From NCBI GenBank assembly GCA_002716125.1, contig PAZH01000045.1:1-38335 (forward strand): DNA of 38,335 nucleotides, in the 5' to 3' direction. Positions 17,915-25,887 of the stretch are shown here, one piece after another (the stretch's first letter is position 1; every line of letters starts with the position of its first letter). A program made the position numbers and the translations under genes. The notes beneath the pieces were generated by a model that saw only the letters and a program-made list of their open reading frames with translations, was not told the DNA's origin and ran no database searches. Source of the stretch: Rhodospirillaceae bacterium (GTDB lineage Bacteria; Pseudomonadota; Alphaproteobacteria; UBA8366).

Positions 17915-18601
17915 TCAGTCCGGCCGCAATACGTAACCGCGTCCGCGAACCGTCTGCAGATAGCGGGGCACGCGCGGATCCGGTTCAATTTTTCGCCGCA
18001 GCCGTGTGACCTGGACATCGATCGCGCGCTCGCCGCCTTCGATATTGCAAAGCGCTGTCAATTCGTCCCGGCTGAGCACTTCGCCAGCGACGGCGGCAAG
18101 TGCCGACAACAATCCCGCTTCGGCGCTTGTCAGCCGAAGGGGTTGTCCGTCCACCGTCATAACCTCTCGCGCCGGATCGTATTCCGCACGGCCGAGACGA
18201 ACGCTTTCGGGCTGCGTTTCGGTATTCTCTAGCCGGCGCAGAATTGTCCGAATGCGCAGCAGCAGTTCTCTTGGTTCGAACGGTTTCGCAAGATAGTCGT
18301 CGACGCCGGCTTCCAAGCCGTCGATGCGGGCGTCAACTTCCCCCATCGCCGTCAACATGAGAATCGGCACCGGATTAGAGGGGCGCAAATTGTGGACGAA
18401 ATCGAGACCGCTCTCGCCCGGCATCATCCGATCCAAGACGATGAGATCGAATTGAAGACCGGCCATTCGATCACGTGCCTCGCCAGCGTCGGCCGCCACG
18501 GTGACGCGAAACTCATTGTCAGATAGATATTTCCGCAAGAGTTCGCGAAGACGCGTATCATCATCGACGACAAGGATGTGCGGCATTTCTCCGAGCGGCA
18601 C
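17915..18601 (-). CDS. OmpR-family response regulator
   Basis: 228 residues: receiver domain with acidic pair Asp13-Asp14, phosphoacceptor Asp57 in LIVLDRMMPGESG, and the conserved lysine in LAKPFEPRELLLRI, then an OmpR-type winged-helix domain (LTSAEAGLLSAL ... ERAIDVQVTRLRRKIEPDPR). It pairs with the adjacent kinase. GTG 18601 is chosen as start because AAGGAG lies 8 nt upstream; an internal ATG five codons later has GGAG too close. The marR gene lies upstream on the same strand, 50 bp away. Confidence 0.95.
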   Translation of the reverse strand: MPLGEMPHILVVDDDTRLRELLRKYLSDNEFRVTVAADAGEARDRMAGLQFDLIVLDRMMPGESGLDFVHNLRPSNPVPILMLTAMGEVDARIDGLEAGVDDYLAKPFEPRELLLRIRTILRRLENTETQPESVRLGRAEYDPAREVMTVDGQPLRLTSAEAGLLSALAAVAGEVLSRDELTALCNIEGGERAIDVQVTRLRRKIEPDPRVPRYLQTVRGRGYVLRPD

Positions 18602-18651
18602 TCGTTTAACTCCTTACTGCGCGCCTCACCGGATTTGGGGCGATCGCGACT

Positions 18652-19149
18652 TTACTCGAATCGGTTTCTGTCCTCGTTGCTCGTCATAACGCCTAAAAGG
18701 ACATCGCGAAATCCAACCACCGCTTTTTCGTCTACGGCTGAGAAAGCCGCGGCGATGCGTTGGCGTTGATTCTCTGTCAGGCGTTCTTCGAGCATTCTTC
18801 CCTTTTCCGTCAACTGGAGCAATCTCTGACGCCGATCTTGTTTGCCGGGGCTCTGGGAGACAAATCCCTCACGGATGAGTTGGCCGAGGACGCGATTGAG
18901 GCTTTGCTTCGTAATCCGCAAAATCCCAAGCAGATTGGAGACCGTCTGATTCGGATGCCGTCCGATAAAATAGATGGCTCTGTGGTGCGCTCGTCCGAAC
19001 CCGAACTCGCGCAAAATCTCATCTGGACCGGATGTGAAATCGCGATAAGCAAAAAACAACATTTCGATTGCTTGGCGCAACGCTTCGTCTTCCGCGCGCG
19101 TTCTTTTTTTATGAGAAGGCGGTAAATTTTTTGAATTTATGTCAGTCAT
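18652..19149 (-). CDS. MarR-family transcriptional regulator
   Basis: 165 residues, winged helix-turn-helix with RAHHRAIYFIGRHPNQTVSN, LLGILRITKQSLNRVLGQLI, REGFVSQSPGKQDRRQRLLQ and LTEKGRMLEE, all classical MarR segments. ATG 19149 starts the protein; there is no clear Shine-Dalgarno sequence. The start codon lies at the centre of a 21-bp palindrome (19138-19158), a plausible autoregulatory operator. It is divergent from ilvE and upstream of the two-component pair, so it could control any of these; a direct link to ilvE is inference. Confidence 0.92.
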   Translation of the reverse strand: MTDINSKNLPPSHKKRTRAEDEALRQAIEMLFFAYRDFTSGPDEILREFGFGRAHHRAIYFIGRHPNQTVSNLLGILRITKQSLNRVLGQLIREGFVSQSPGKQDRRQRLLQLTEKGRMLEERLTENQRQRIAAAFSAVDEKAVVGFRDVLLGVMTSNEDRNRFE

Positions 19150-19158
19150 GTTGACATA
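19138..19158. promoter_or_regulatory. Palindrome over the marR start codon, candidate operator
   Basis: Arms TATGTCA (19138-19144) and TGACATA (19152-19158) are perfectly complementary with a 7-base spacer. The centre is at 19148, inside the marR start codon. The size suits a dimeric MarR protein. A TTGACA hexamer at 19151-19156 could also be a -35 element facing ilvE, with no good -10 after it. Confidence 0.4.
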
Positions 19159-19192
19159 TATGCCTGGAACTGTTACACCGCGCAACCTTGAT

Positions 19193-19207
19193 CGACATGA
19201 AGTGTCG
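19193..19207. promoter_or_regulatory. Short dyad in the ilvE upstream region
   Basis: CGACA (19193-19197) and TGTCG (19203-19207) are a perfect inverted repeat with a 5-base spacer, about 85 bp before ilvE. A weak promoter (TTGATC then TTTATA at 17 bp) overlaps it. Possibly an operator; evidence is modest. Confidence 0.25.
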
Positions 19208-19292
19208 TATTTTATAAGCGATATGTAATATCGTGAACGTTAGTATCTAGGCCGCGACATAAAATATCGCGGCGAACGCAGGAGCAAGTGAG

Positions 19293-20204
19293 ATGGAAGA
19301 ACCTTTTGACAATCGTCCGGGTGCAATCTGGTACGACGGAGAAATGGTGCCGTGGCAAGATGCCAAGCTTCATGTCTTGAACCATGCGCTTCATTATGCG
19401 TCCGCGGTATTCGAAGGTATTCGTTGCTATGGCGGTAATATTTTCGAGCTGCGCCAACACACGGAGCGCTTGCTCGAGGGTGCGAAGACGATGGATTTCG
19501 AAATCCCGTTTTCTGCCGACGAGATTGATGCAGCCTGTAACGAGTTGCTTCAGAAGAACGGCATTGAAGATGGCTATATCCGCCCGATCGCCTGGCGCGG
19601 TCCCGGAATGATGGGCGTCTCCGCTCAGAATTCCGGCGTTCACATGGCGATTGCGGCATGGGAGTGGCCAGCCTATTTCTCGCCAGAAGCCCGCATGCAG
19701 GGCATTCGGATGAAATGGGGCAAATGGCGCCGTCCCGATCCGGCGACAATTCCCTGTAAAACCAAGGCGGCGGGCCTCTACATGATCTGTACGCTGTCGA
19801 AGCATGATGCGGAGAAGGACGGTTATTCGGACGCGCTCATGCTCGATTACCGCGGCTATATCGCTGAGGCGACGGGTGCGAACATTTTCCTTTTGATGAG
19901 TGACGGTAAGCTTCACACGCCGACGCCGGACTGCTTCCTCGACGGGATCACCAAGCGGACGGTGATGAAACTAGCCGAGGCGCGCGGGCTTGAAATCGTC
20001 GAACGCCATATCAAACCCGAAGAGCTCGCCGATGCGAGTGAGGTTTTCCTGACGGGCACAGCTGTGGAAGTGACCCCTGTCTCCGAGATCGGTGAGTATA
20101 AGTTTACACCGGGTGAGACAACAAAACTGCTGATGCAGGACTACGATGCATTGGTTATGCGTCAGGATGACCGCACGGCGTTGGTGAGCACCAGCGCCGC
20201 GTAA
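19293..20204 (+). CDS. ilvE: Branched-chain amino acid aminotransferase
   Basis: 303 residues, class IV PLP-dependent aminotransferase. LNHALHYASAVFEGIRCYGG, GYIRPIAWRG and the PLP-lysine region PCKTKAAGLY (probably Lys158), then GYIAEATGANIF and ASEVFLTGTAVEVTPVSEI, follow IlvE. It makes or degrades leucine, isoleucine and valine with 2-oxoglutarate/glutamate. AGGAG precedes ATG 19293. It is divergent from marR, with a regulatory-looking gap, and heads a plus-strand run with the phosphoesterase (32 bp) and the GrdB-like selenoprotein (70 bp). Confidence 0.95.
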   Translation: MEEPFDNRPGAIWYDGEMVPWQDAKLHVLNHALHYASAVFEGIRCYGGNIFELRQHTERLLEGAKTMDFEIPFSADEIDAACNELLQKNGIEDGYIRPIAWRGPGMMGVSAQNSGVHMAIAAWEWPAYFSPEARMQGIRMKWGKWRRPDPATIPCKTKAAGLYMICTLSKHDAEKDGYSDALMLDYRGYIAEATGANIFLLMSDGKLHTPTPDCFLDGITKRTVMKLAEARGLEIVERHIKPEELADASEVFLTGTAVEVTPVSEIGEYKFTPGETTKLLMQDYDALVMRQDDRTALVSTSAA

Positions 20205-20236
20205 TTCGGCGCAGCTTGCAAGCAGGGGAGGTTGGT

Positions 20237-21022
20237 ATGAGCGGGAAGGAAATGCGCCTCCTGCATCTGACCGACCTCCACATGCGCCACGCGCTGGCCG
20301 GTACGGCGGATCGAACGGAACGGCTCTCGCGCGATATACCGGCAAACCTCGAACGTGTTGGGAAACGGTTGGAAGACTGGTCGCCCGACGTCATCGTCAT
20401 GACCGGCGATCTGCTCGATGTACCGGACGAAGTCGTGGACGGCTCCCTCCGGGAGACCGATCCTGCCGGCTATCAACAATCGGTGGAAGAATCGGCCGCC
20501 GACTACCGGTGGATGCGCGAGTGGTTGGAAGCGACGGGGCGTGACTGGCTGGTCATTCCAGGCAACCATGACCATCGCGGTGCGTTTCATGAGGTGTTTG
20601 GGGCCGCGCTCCCTGACGATCGTATCAATGGATGGCGGTTTGTCGGGTTCGACGACGATCTGGATGAGAAGCGGGCGCCCTTTCGGCCGGCGGGTGAAGT
20701 GTCTCGGTTTATTGAAGCTTTAGAGGCGGAAACGACATCGGAGCCGCAAGTTCAACTGCAGCACTATATCTTGCGGCCCCGCGTCTTTCGGCGATCCCTT
20801 TATAGCCATAGGCCCGAATCTGGCATTGTGGACGGTATCGAGCAGAGCGGCGTCGTCAGATGTGCGCTTTCCGGTCATTTCCATCCGGGTGCGCTATGCC
20901 GGAATGAAAAAGGGATCACCTATTCGACGGCGCCGGCATTTTGCGAACGTCCCTTCCCCGTCCGCCTGATCGACTTCGATCGGTGGTCCGTTACGGATGT
21001 ACAAGACCGCACACTGGATTGA
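20237..21022 (+). CDS. Calcineurin-like metallophosphoesterase
   Basis: 261 residues. The metal-binding series is complete: Asp13-x-His15 in HLTDLHM, TGDLLD, PGNHDHR and SGHFHPG. The family hydrolyses phosphodiesters such as cyclic nucleotides with two metal ions; the closest general type is the CpdA/Icc class III phosphodiesterase, but the sequence between motifs differs, so the substrate is open. GGGGAGG 6 nt before ATG 20237 fixes the start over an earlier in-frame codon. Situated between ilvE and the GrdB-like selenoprotein gene, on the same strand. Confidence 0.88.
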   Translation: MSGKEMRLLHLTDLHMRHALAGTADRTERLSRDIPANLERVGKRLEDWSPDVIVMTGDLLDVPDEVVDGSLRETDPAGYQQSVEESAADYRWMREWLEATGRDWLVIPGNHDHRGAFHEVFGAALPDDRINGWRFVGFDDDLDEKRAPFRPAGEVSRFIEALEAETTSEPQVQLQHYILRPRVFRRSLYSHRPESGIVDGIEQSGVVRCALSGHFHPGALCRNEKGITYSTAPAFCERPFPVRLIDFDRWSVTDVQDRTLD

Positions 21023-21092
21023 TACAGCTGGTCAAAGCGACCCGGGCCGTTAGAATCTTCGATAACAAACTCACTTCAATCTTGGAGCCCTA

Positions 21093-22331
21093 ATGGTTCG
21101 TCTAAGCGATCTCGCGCAAGCTGAGCGCGACCACCTTATCAATCTTCCGTGTCCAACATTCGACACACAACCTTGGGCGGAAGGCCCCCCAATTTCGGAG
21201 CGACGTGTCGCGGTCATTTCGACAGCGGGTCTCCAAAGGCGCGACGATCGACCGTTCTCTCGCGGCGATGCGGATTATCGCGTCTTCCACCGGGATACCC
21301 CGCCAGACGAAATCGTCATGAGCCACATATCGGTCAATTTCGACCGGAGTGGTTTTCAACAAGATCTCAATGTCGTTTTCCCGGTGGAGCGCCTAAAAGA
21401 AATGGCCGCGGACGGCGAAATCGGATCGGTCGCCGATTTTGGCTATTCCTTCATGGGTGCGACGGATCCGGAACAAATGGAGCCGCTCGTACGTGAAATC
21501 GCCGGTTTCCTAAAGGAAGATCAGGTCAATGCGGTCTTACTGGCCCCCGTCTGACCCAACTGTACCCGCGCCGTGAGCGCATTGGGACATTTTTTGGAAG
21601 CGGAAGGCCTACCGACAACGCAAATCAGCCTGGTTCGCATGCACACCGAAGTTATCCAGCCGCCAAGGGCACTATGGGTGCCGTTCGAGTTAGGTCGGCC
21701 ATTCGGTACACCGGGCGAAGCGGCGTTTCAACGGCGCGTAATTTCGGCAGCGCTTGCCTTGTTCGAAAGAGCGAGCGGTCCGGTCCTGGAAGACTTTCCG
21801 GAAGACGCGCCAGGTGAAGCGCCTTCGGACACAGAGGGATGGTCTTGTCCGGTCGCTCTCGGTGCACCGCCGGCGGCGGATGCGGAGGTCGGCAGTCTGG
21901 AAGCGGCTCTGTTGCAGGAGTTTCATAAATTGCGGCCATGGTACGATGTGGCGTGCCAAGCCCGGGATGGCCGTACGACCGTTGGGGCCTCGCAGATGGC
22001 GATTGACGACCTTGTTCCATTTGTTGCGGGGTTTCTCGACTCCCCGTGGCCGGATAACCCACGGGACGATATCCCCATTGGGGACGCATTTAAGTACGCG
22101 ACGGAAGACTTAAAAGGCGTCTATCTCGAAGCCGCCGCCGCCCAGCCGGGTCGCAAGGCCGGTATCGCCGAACTCGACGATTGGTTTTGGCAGGAGACGG
22201 CTTTGGCCCAGGTTTATATCGCCCTGCGGTCCAGCTTGAAGGACTGCGACGATCAATTGCTGAGTCAAATCAGCGCCCGGAATCTTATCCCGGGCGCTGT
22301 ATTGGAGAAGTTATCGGCGGCTGCAAATTGA
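21093..22331 (+). CDS. GrdB-like (glycine/sarcosine/betaine reductase selenoprotein B family) selenoprotein; in-frame UGA (Sec154) at 21552-21554
   Basis: From ATG 21093 (GGAG 5 nt upstream) the frame runs 153 codons to TGA 21552-21554, then stays open for 258 codons to TGA 22331. The junction reads LLAPV-U-PNCTRAVSALGH, a Sec-x-x-Cys redox motif. Before it, ERRVAVISTAGLQRR, VNFDRSGFQQDLNVVFP and GSVADFGYSFMGATDP match the proteobacterial branch of the selenoprotein B family, in which relatives have Cys at this place. After the motif the same family continues: LEAEGLPTTQISLVR and RALWVPFELGRPFG. The full protein is 412 residues. The downstream part alone would have to begin at GTG 21573 without a Shine-Dalgarno sequence. 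In Clostridia GrdB cleaves glycine-type substrates; here no other Grd/Prd subunits are nearby, so the reaction is unknown. Confidence 0.87.
21565..21586 (+). promoter_or_regulatory. Candidate bacterial SECIS hairpin of the GrdB-like selenoprotein gene
   Basis: GCGC (21568-21571) pairs with GCGC (21577-21580) around the loop CGUGA; CCC (21565-21567) may extend the stem to GGG (21584-21586) across a three-base bulge. The loop starts 17 nt after the UGA and its second base is G, followed by U, as in known bacterial SECIS elements. The core loop CGUG is the same as in the hairpin at 3419-3439. Confidence 0.65.
22271..22299 (+). other. Strong hairpin near the 3' end of the GrdB-like gene
   Basis: CAGCGCCCGG (22271-22280) and CCGGGCGCTG (22290-22299) form ten perfect base pairs around a nine-base loop, inside the coding region, 32 bases before the stop. 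No T-run follows. It may protect the mRNA 3' end or slow convergent transcription from ridA; this is inference. Confidence 0.45.
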
Positions 22332-22344
22332 CCGTCCGGCAATT

Positions 22345-22695
22345 CTAGTCGAGTGCCGCTCGAACGATGATCTCGACTTTAAAGTCGGGGTGGGCGAGCG
22401 GCACTTGGCCGCAGGCGCGGGTCGGCGGGTTGGCCGGATCGATCCAAGCGTCCCAGACAGCGTTCATGTCGTTGAACAATGCCATATCGCTGATCCATAT
22501 CTCAGCACAAAGTAGCTTTGATTTATCGGCGCCGACCTCGGCCAAATAGCCGTCGATCTTTGCGAGGACTTGCTGTGTTTGGGTCGCGATATCTGCAGAC
22601 CTGTCGTCGCCGACGATACCGGCAAGGTAAACGGTGTCGTTGTGAACGACGATTTGGCTCATACGAGGTCCGGAGTGGCGGCGTTGAATCGTCAT
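22345..22695 (-). CDS. RidA/YjgF/UK114 family protein
   Basis: 116 residues. HSGPRMSQIVVHNDTVYLAG, the middle helix QTQQVLAKIDGYLAEVGADKSK, and PPTRACGQVPLAHPDFKVEI (with the conserved Arg that binds the substrate carboxylate) match the family. RidA proteins deaminate reactive enamine/imine intermediates from PLP enzymes, which fits the nearby aminotransferase only loosely. ATG 22695 with AGGGAG at 7 nt is preferred over a start at 22728. Stop lies 13 bp from the convergent GrdB-like gene. Confidence 0.9.
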   Translation of the reverse strand: MTIQRRHSGPRMSQIVVHNDTVYLAGIVGDDRSADIATQTQQVLAKIDGYLAEVGADKSKLLCAEIWISDMALFNDMNAVWDAWIDPANPPTRACGQVPLAHPDFKVEIIVRAALD

Positions 22696-22720
22696 GTCGA
22701 TGCTCCCTTGGAGTGTGTTA

Positions 22721-22739
22721 TTGGACAAAGATTGTCTAA
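22721..22739. promoter_or_regulatory. Operator-like dyad upstream of ridA
   Basis: TTGGACAA (22721-22728) and TTGTCTAA (22732-22739) are inverted repeats with one mismatch, separated by AGA. The site is 26 bp upstream of the ridA start, in the divergent region with the GGDEF-EAL gene. It is sized like a repressor or activator site. Which protein would bind is unknown. Confidence 0.35.
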
Positions 22740-22815
22740 TTTCTAAGACGAAGTTCTACGCCGAGAAATTAACCAAATCTATACGATTTCGCTGCTCTAC
22801 TTGAGAAAGAAGTTC

Positions 22816-22860
22816 CTTATGGTGTGCCGAACGCTGTTCGGAGGGGAAATATACCATAAG
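22816..22860 (+). promoter_or_regulatory. Nested hairpin in the leader of the GGDEF-EAL gene
   Basis: An outer stem CTTATGGT (22816-22823) with ACCATAAG (22853-22860) is perfect over 8 bp and encloses an inner stem CCGAAC (22827-22832) with GTTCGG (22836-22841) on a three-base loop. The structure ends 28 bp before ATG 22889. It does not match the c-di-GMP riboswitch consensus that I know. A cis-acting RNA element or a DNA dyad are both possible. Confidence 0.5.
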
Positions 22861-22888
22861 AAATAAAGACTTACGGGCGAGCGGGGAA

Positions 22889-24949
22889 ATGACTCCAGAC
22901 GGGAACATTCAATTCGATGGGGAGCCGGCCGATTATTTTTCCTTAAATCCGATGCCGGTCATCATTTTATCTTCAAATGCATTTATCCAGTACCGCAATG
23001 AAGCTGCGGTTAAATGGATCGATTCGAAACCGGAAGCCACGCGTGAAGCCGACCTTCGAAATATTCGGCAAATGGCGGCGAGCGTCCTTAAGTCCGGCAC
23101 GTCGGGCGAAGTGCAGATCGGCCCGCCAGAGGACTGCACATGTTTCATGGTTGTGCCAGAGAAACACAGTGGCACGGTCTGCTTTCAAGCCATGCCGGCA
23201 TCGTCGCAAGATGTGCGTCCGAAAACGACCCCAGTCGCTTCGACCGATTCGGCTGAACATTTCCATGATGGGTTTCGCAGCCTGATCGAGAACTCTCTGC
23301 AGGGCATACTGATCCACCGGGATTGGCAGCCGATATTCGCGAATGATGCACTCGCACGGATCTTTGGGTATCCCGAGGCAAATGCGATTCTCGAACTGGA
23401 TAATGTTCGCGAGCTTTACGCCGAACACGAACGCGACCGTCTAAAGATGTTCAATAAGACGCGGCTGGCCGGTGGCGAGGTCCCGGAGATCTATGAATTT
23501 GAAGCGCTTCGAGCGGACGGCACATCCATCTGGATTCAGACAACAGTCCGGGTCGTCAATTGGAACGGAGAGCGGGCGACGCAACACTGGTTCATAGACG
23601 TTACGGAACGCAAGAGAGCCGAACAACGCCTTGCTCGATTGGCCAGTTACGACGTCTTAACCGGATTGGCGAACAGGGCCATGTTCCAAAGCGAACTGCG
23701 TCAATCGATTGCGCAAGTTGGGCGGACGGGCGGCATCGGCGCGCTCATTCTACTCGATCTCGATAATTTTAAGGACGTCAACGATTCGCATTGCCATCCG
23801 GCTGGCGACACGCTTTTGAAGCGCGTCGCTCAGCGTTTGGTGTCGCGGATCCGCGAGACCGATTTTGTTGCGCGCCTTGGCGGCGATGAATTTGCGATCG
23901 TCGCGAACAACCTCAAAAGTGCGAACGATGCGGCCGCGATCGCTGAAATGGTCAAGGATGCGTTGGCGAATTCGATCGAATTGGACGGTACCGACACATT
24001 CACGAAAGCGAGTTTCGGCATAACGATGTTCCCAGAGGACTCGTCTGATCCGGACGTTTTGTTGAAGAACGCCGACATGGCGCTCTATCACGCCAAGAAT
24101 GCGGGCAGGGGCAGGTTCGCGTTCTATAACGCCGATCTTAACGCGCAAGCCATTCGACGTAAGGACCTTGAGACAGCCCTCCGGATGGCCGTCACCGACG
24201 ACATCGGGTTGTATCTGAAGTACCAGCCGAAAGTCGATATTGTTCAGGGTGAAGTGGTTGGTGTGGAAGCGCTCTTACGTTGGAGCCATGAAACGTATGG
24301 TGAGATTTCACCTGTGGAATTCATCCCCATTGCCGAGACTTCGGGATTAATCGTCGAGATTGGGGATTGGGTTCTGCGAAAATCTTGCGAACAGATCCTA
24401 AAGTGGCAGACCTTGGGTCTTCCACCGGTACCGATCGCTGTGAATTTATCGGCCGTGCAGTTCAAGCGCACGGACTTGGTCGAAGCGGTCGGTAAGTTGA
24501 TCGGCGAATTTCAAATCGAACCGTCGTGGCTTGAGCTAGAGATCACCGAAAGCATGATTATGGACAATGTGGAGGAGACGGTCGCGGCCCTCCATGGTTT
24601 GCACGATATCGGCGTCAGTCTTGCGATCGACGATTTTGGAACCGGTCACTCTTCTCTGGCCTATCTTAAGCGGTTCCCGATGGACAAACTGAAGATCGAC
24701 CGCTCTTTCGTGAACGATGTCGTCGACGACGCGGCAATCGCGCAGATTATTATCAATCTCGCAAAACAACTGAATTTATCAGTCATTGCAGAGGGCGTCG
24801 AAAACGTTCCCCAGCTTGAGTTTCTCAGGCAGAATGGCTGTGCCGTTGTTCAGGGATACCATTTCGCGCCACCGATTGATCCGATGGCATTCGTCGACTG
24901 GTATGTCGAGAAAAAATGTGCGCCGGGGGCACTCAAGACGCCTCGATAA
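22889..24949 (+). CDS. PAS-GGDEF-EAL protein, c-di-GMP turnover enzyme
   Basis: 686 residues, no membrane segment or signal peptide, so probably cytoplasmic. Residues 1-115 form a poorly conserved sensory region. A PAS domain (about 130-245) ends in DVTERKRAEQRL. The GGDEF domain has the active-site motif GGDEF at 331-335 and an intact inhibitory site RETD five residues before it. The EAL domain has EALLRW (EAL 460-462), ELEITESM, IDDFGTGHSSL, VIAEGVE and QGYHF, so catalytic and metal-binding residues are all present. Both diguanylate cyclase and phosphodiesterase activities are therefore possible. It starts at ATG 22889 after GGGG. A nested hairpin lies in its leader. Confidence 0.95.
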   Translation: MTPDGNIQFDGEPADYFSLNPMPVIILSSNAFIQYRNEAAVKWIDSKPEATREADLRNIRQMAASVLKSGTSGEVQIGPPEDCTCFMVVPEKHSGTVCFQAMPASSQDVRPKTTPVASTDSAEHFHDGFRSLIENSLQGILIHRDWQPIFANDALARIFGYPEANAILELDNVRELYAEHERDRLKMFNKTRLAGGEVPEIYEFEALRADGTSIWIQTTVRVVNWNGERATQHWFIDVTERKRAEQRLARLASYDVLTGLANRAMFQSELRQSIAQVGRTGGIGALILLDLDNFKDVNDSHCHPAGDTLLKRVAQRLVSRIRETDFVARLGGDEFAIVANNLKSANDAAAIAEMVKDALANSIELDGTDTFTKASFGITMFPEDSSDPDVLLKNADMALYHAKNAGRGRFAFYNADLNAQAIRRKDLETALRMAVTDDIGLYLKYQPKVDIVQGEVVGVEALLRWSHETYGEISPVEFIPIAETSGLIVEIGDWVLRKSCEQILKWQTLGLPPVPIAVNLSAVQFKRTDLVEAVGKLIGEFQIEPSWLELEITESMIMDNVEETVAALHGLHDIGVSLAIDDFGTGHSSLAYLKRFPMDKLKIDRSFVNDVVDDAAIAQIIINLAKQLNLSVIAEGVENVPQLEFLRQNGCAVVQGYHFAPPIDPMAFVDWYVEKKCAPGALKTPR

Positions 24950-25032
24950 CGGGAAATATTTATTCTGCTTAACCTTAGGCTGCGCCTCGTATAGTATGGA
25001 CAGGTAGTCGAATTTCACCTTTGGGGGGTGCA

Positions 25033-25887
25033 GTGAAGACGATACTGGTCCCGTTAGAGGAAAGCGATGTGCTACCCTCTATCCTTGAATCGGCGCTTAT
25101 CGTGGCGAAGCGATTCGATAGTTATATCGAAGGTCTGTACGAACAGCCGGGTCTGACCGAAGTGGTGGTCGCCGGCGAAGGACTGGGTGTGACGCCGCCG
25201 GATCTTGTTGAAACCTTTCAGCAGCAGGAAAAAGAACGCGCGGTCCGTGCGCACGAGCTGTTCGAAGCGTTCATGAAAGAAAAGGGCGTTCCGCTGAACG
25301 GCGGCGGAGATCCTCAAGGGCACGCGACGGCGGGTTGGGTTGAAGAAGATATCCCAGGCCGCGACCTCGTCGGAAACCGCGGACGTCTCTTCGATCTCAT
25401 CGTAGTCGGACGGCCCATTCGCAGCTCGGCAACGCCGACAATGAGCTTATTGGAAGCGGCCTTGTTCGAGACCGGCCGGCCGATTCTAATCGCCCCGCCA
25501 AAAGCGCCGACGGAACTGGCGAAGAATGTCGTTATCTCTTGGAACGGGAGTTACGAGACACCGCGCTGTATTACCTTTGCGATGCCGCTATTGCAAAGCG
25601 CTGAGAAAGTAACGGTCCTACAAGTCGAAGAGGGTATGGTCCCAGGACCTTCTGCGAACGATGCCACAATTCATTTGCGTCGAAACGGAATCGCGGCGGA
25701 AGCGCTGAATGTCGAAGCGGGTCGTCGGACCGCGGGTGAGGCGGTACTGGAAGAATCCGAAAGATTGGGAGCGGATTTATTGGTGAAGGGCGCCTATACG
25801 CGAAGCCGCATCCGCCAAATGATCTTCGGCGGTATCACCAGCCATATATTGGACGCGGCGGAGATACCCGTCCTGATGTGTCACTGA
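25033..25887 (+). CDS. Tandem universal stress protein (UspA domain)
   Basis: 284 residues, about twice the size of a single Usp domain. The first half begins with KTILVPLEESDVLPSILESA; the second carries NVVISWNGSYETPRCITFAM and ends in KGAYTRSRIRQMIFGGITSH, LDAAEIPVLMCH. The C-terminal ATP-type motif is only partly conserved. GTG 25033, preceded by GGGGGG, is chosen over TTG 25021. Usp proteins help in starvation and other stresses; partners are unknown. A short gap (83 bp) with a TATAGT hexamer separates it from the GGDEF-EAL gene. Its 3' end overlaps the convergent glycosyltransferase gene by 7 bp. Confidence 0.88.
   Translation: MKTILVPLEESDVLPSILESALIVAKRFDSYIEGLYEQPGLTEVVVAGEGLGVTPPDLVETFQQQEKERAVRAHELFEAFMKEKGVPLNGGGDPQGHATAGWVEEDIPGRDLVGNRGRLFDLIVVGRPIRSSATPTMSLLEAALFETGRPILIAPPKAPTELAKNVVISWNGSYETPRCITFAMPLLQSAEKVTVLQVEEGMVPGPSANDATIHLRRNGIAAEALNVEAGRRTAGEAVLEESERLGADLLVKGAYTRSRIRQMIFGGITSHILDAAEIPVLMCH

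Noticed and set aside
21573..22331. Separate 252-residue gene starting at GTG 21573
   Set aside because: The conserved family sequence begins before this codon, with PNCTRA directly after the UGA, and no ribosome-binding site precedes it.
22816..22860. c-di-GMP riboswitch in the GGDEF-EAL leader
   Set aside because: The conserved bases of the known c-di-GMP riboswitch classes are not there; only the nested stems are supported.
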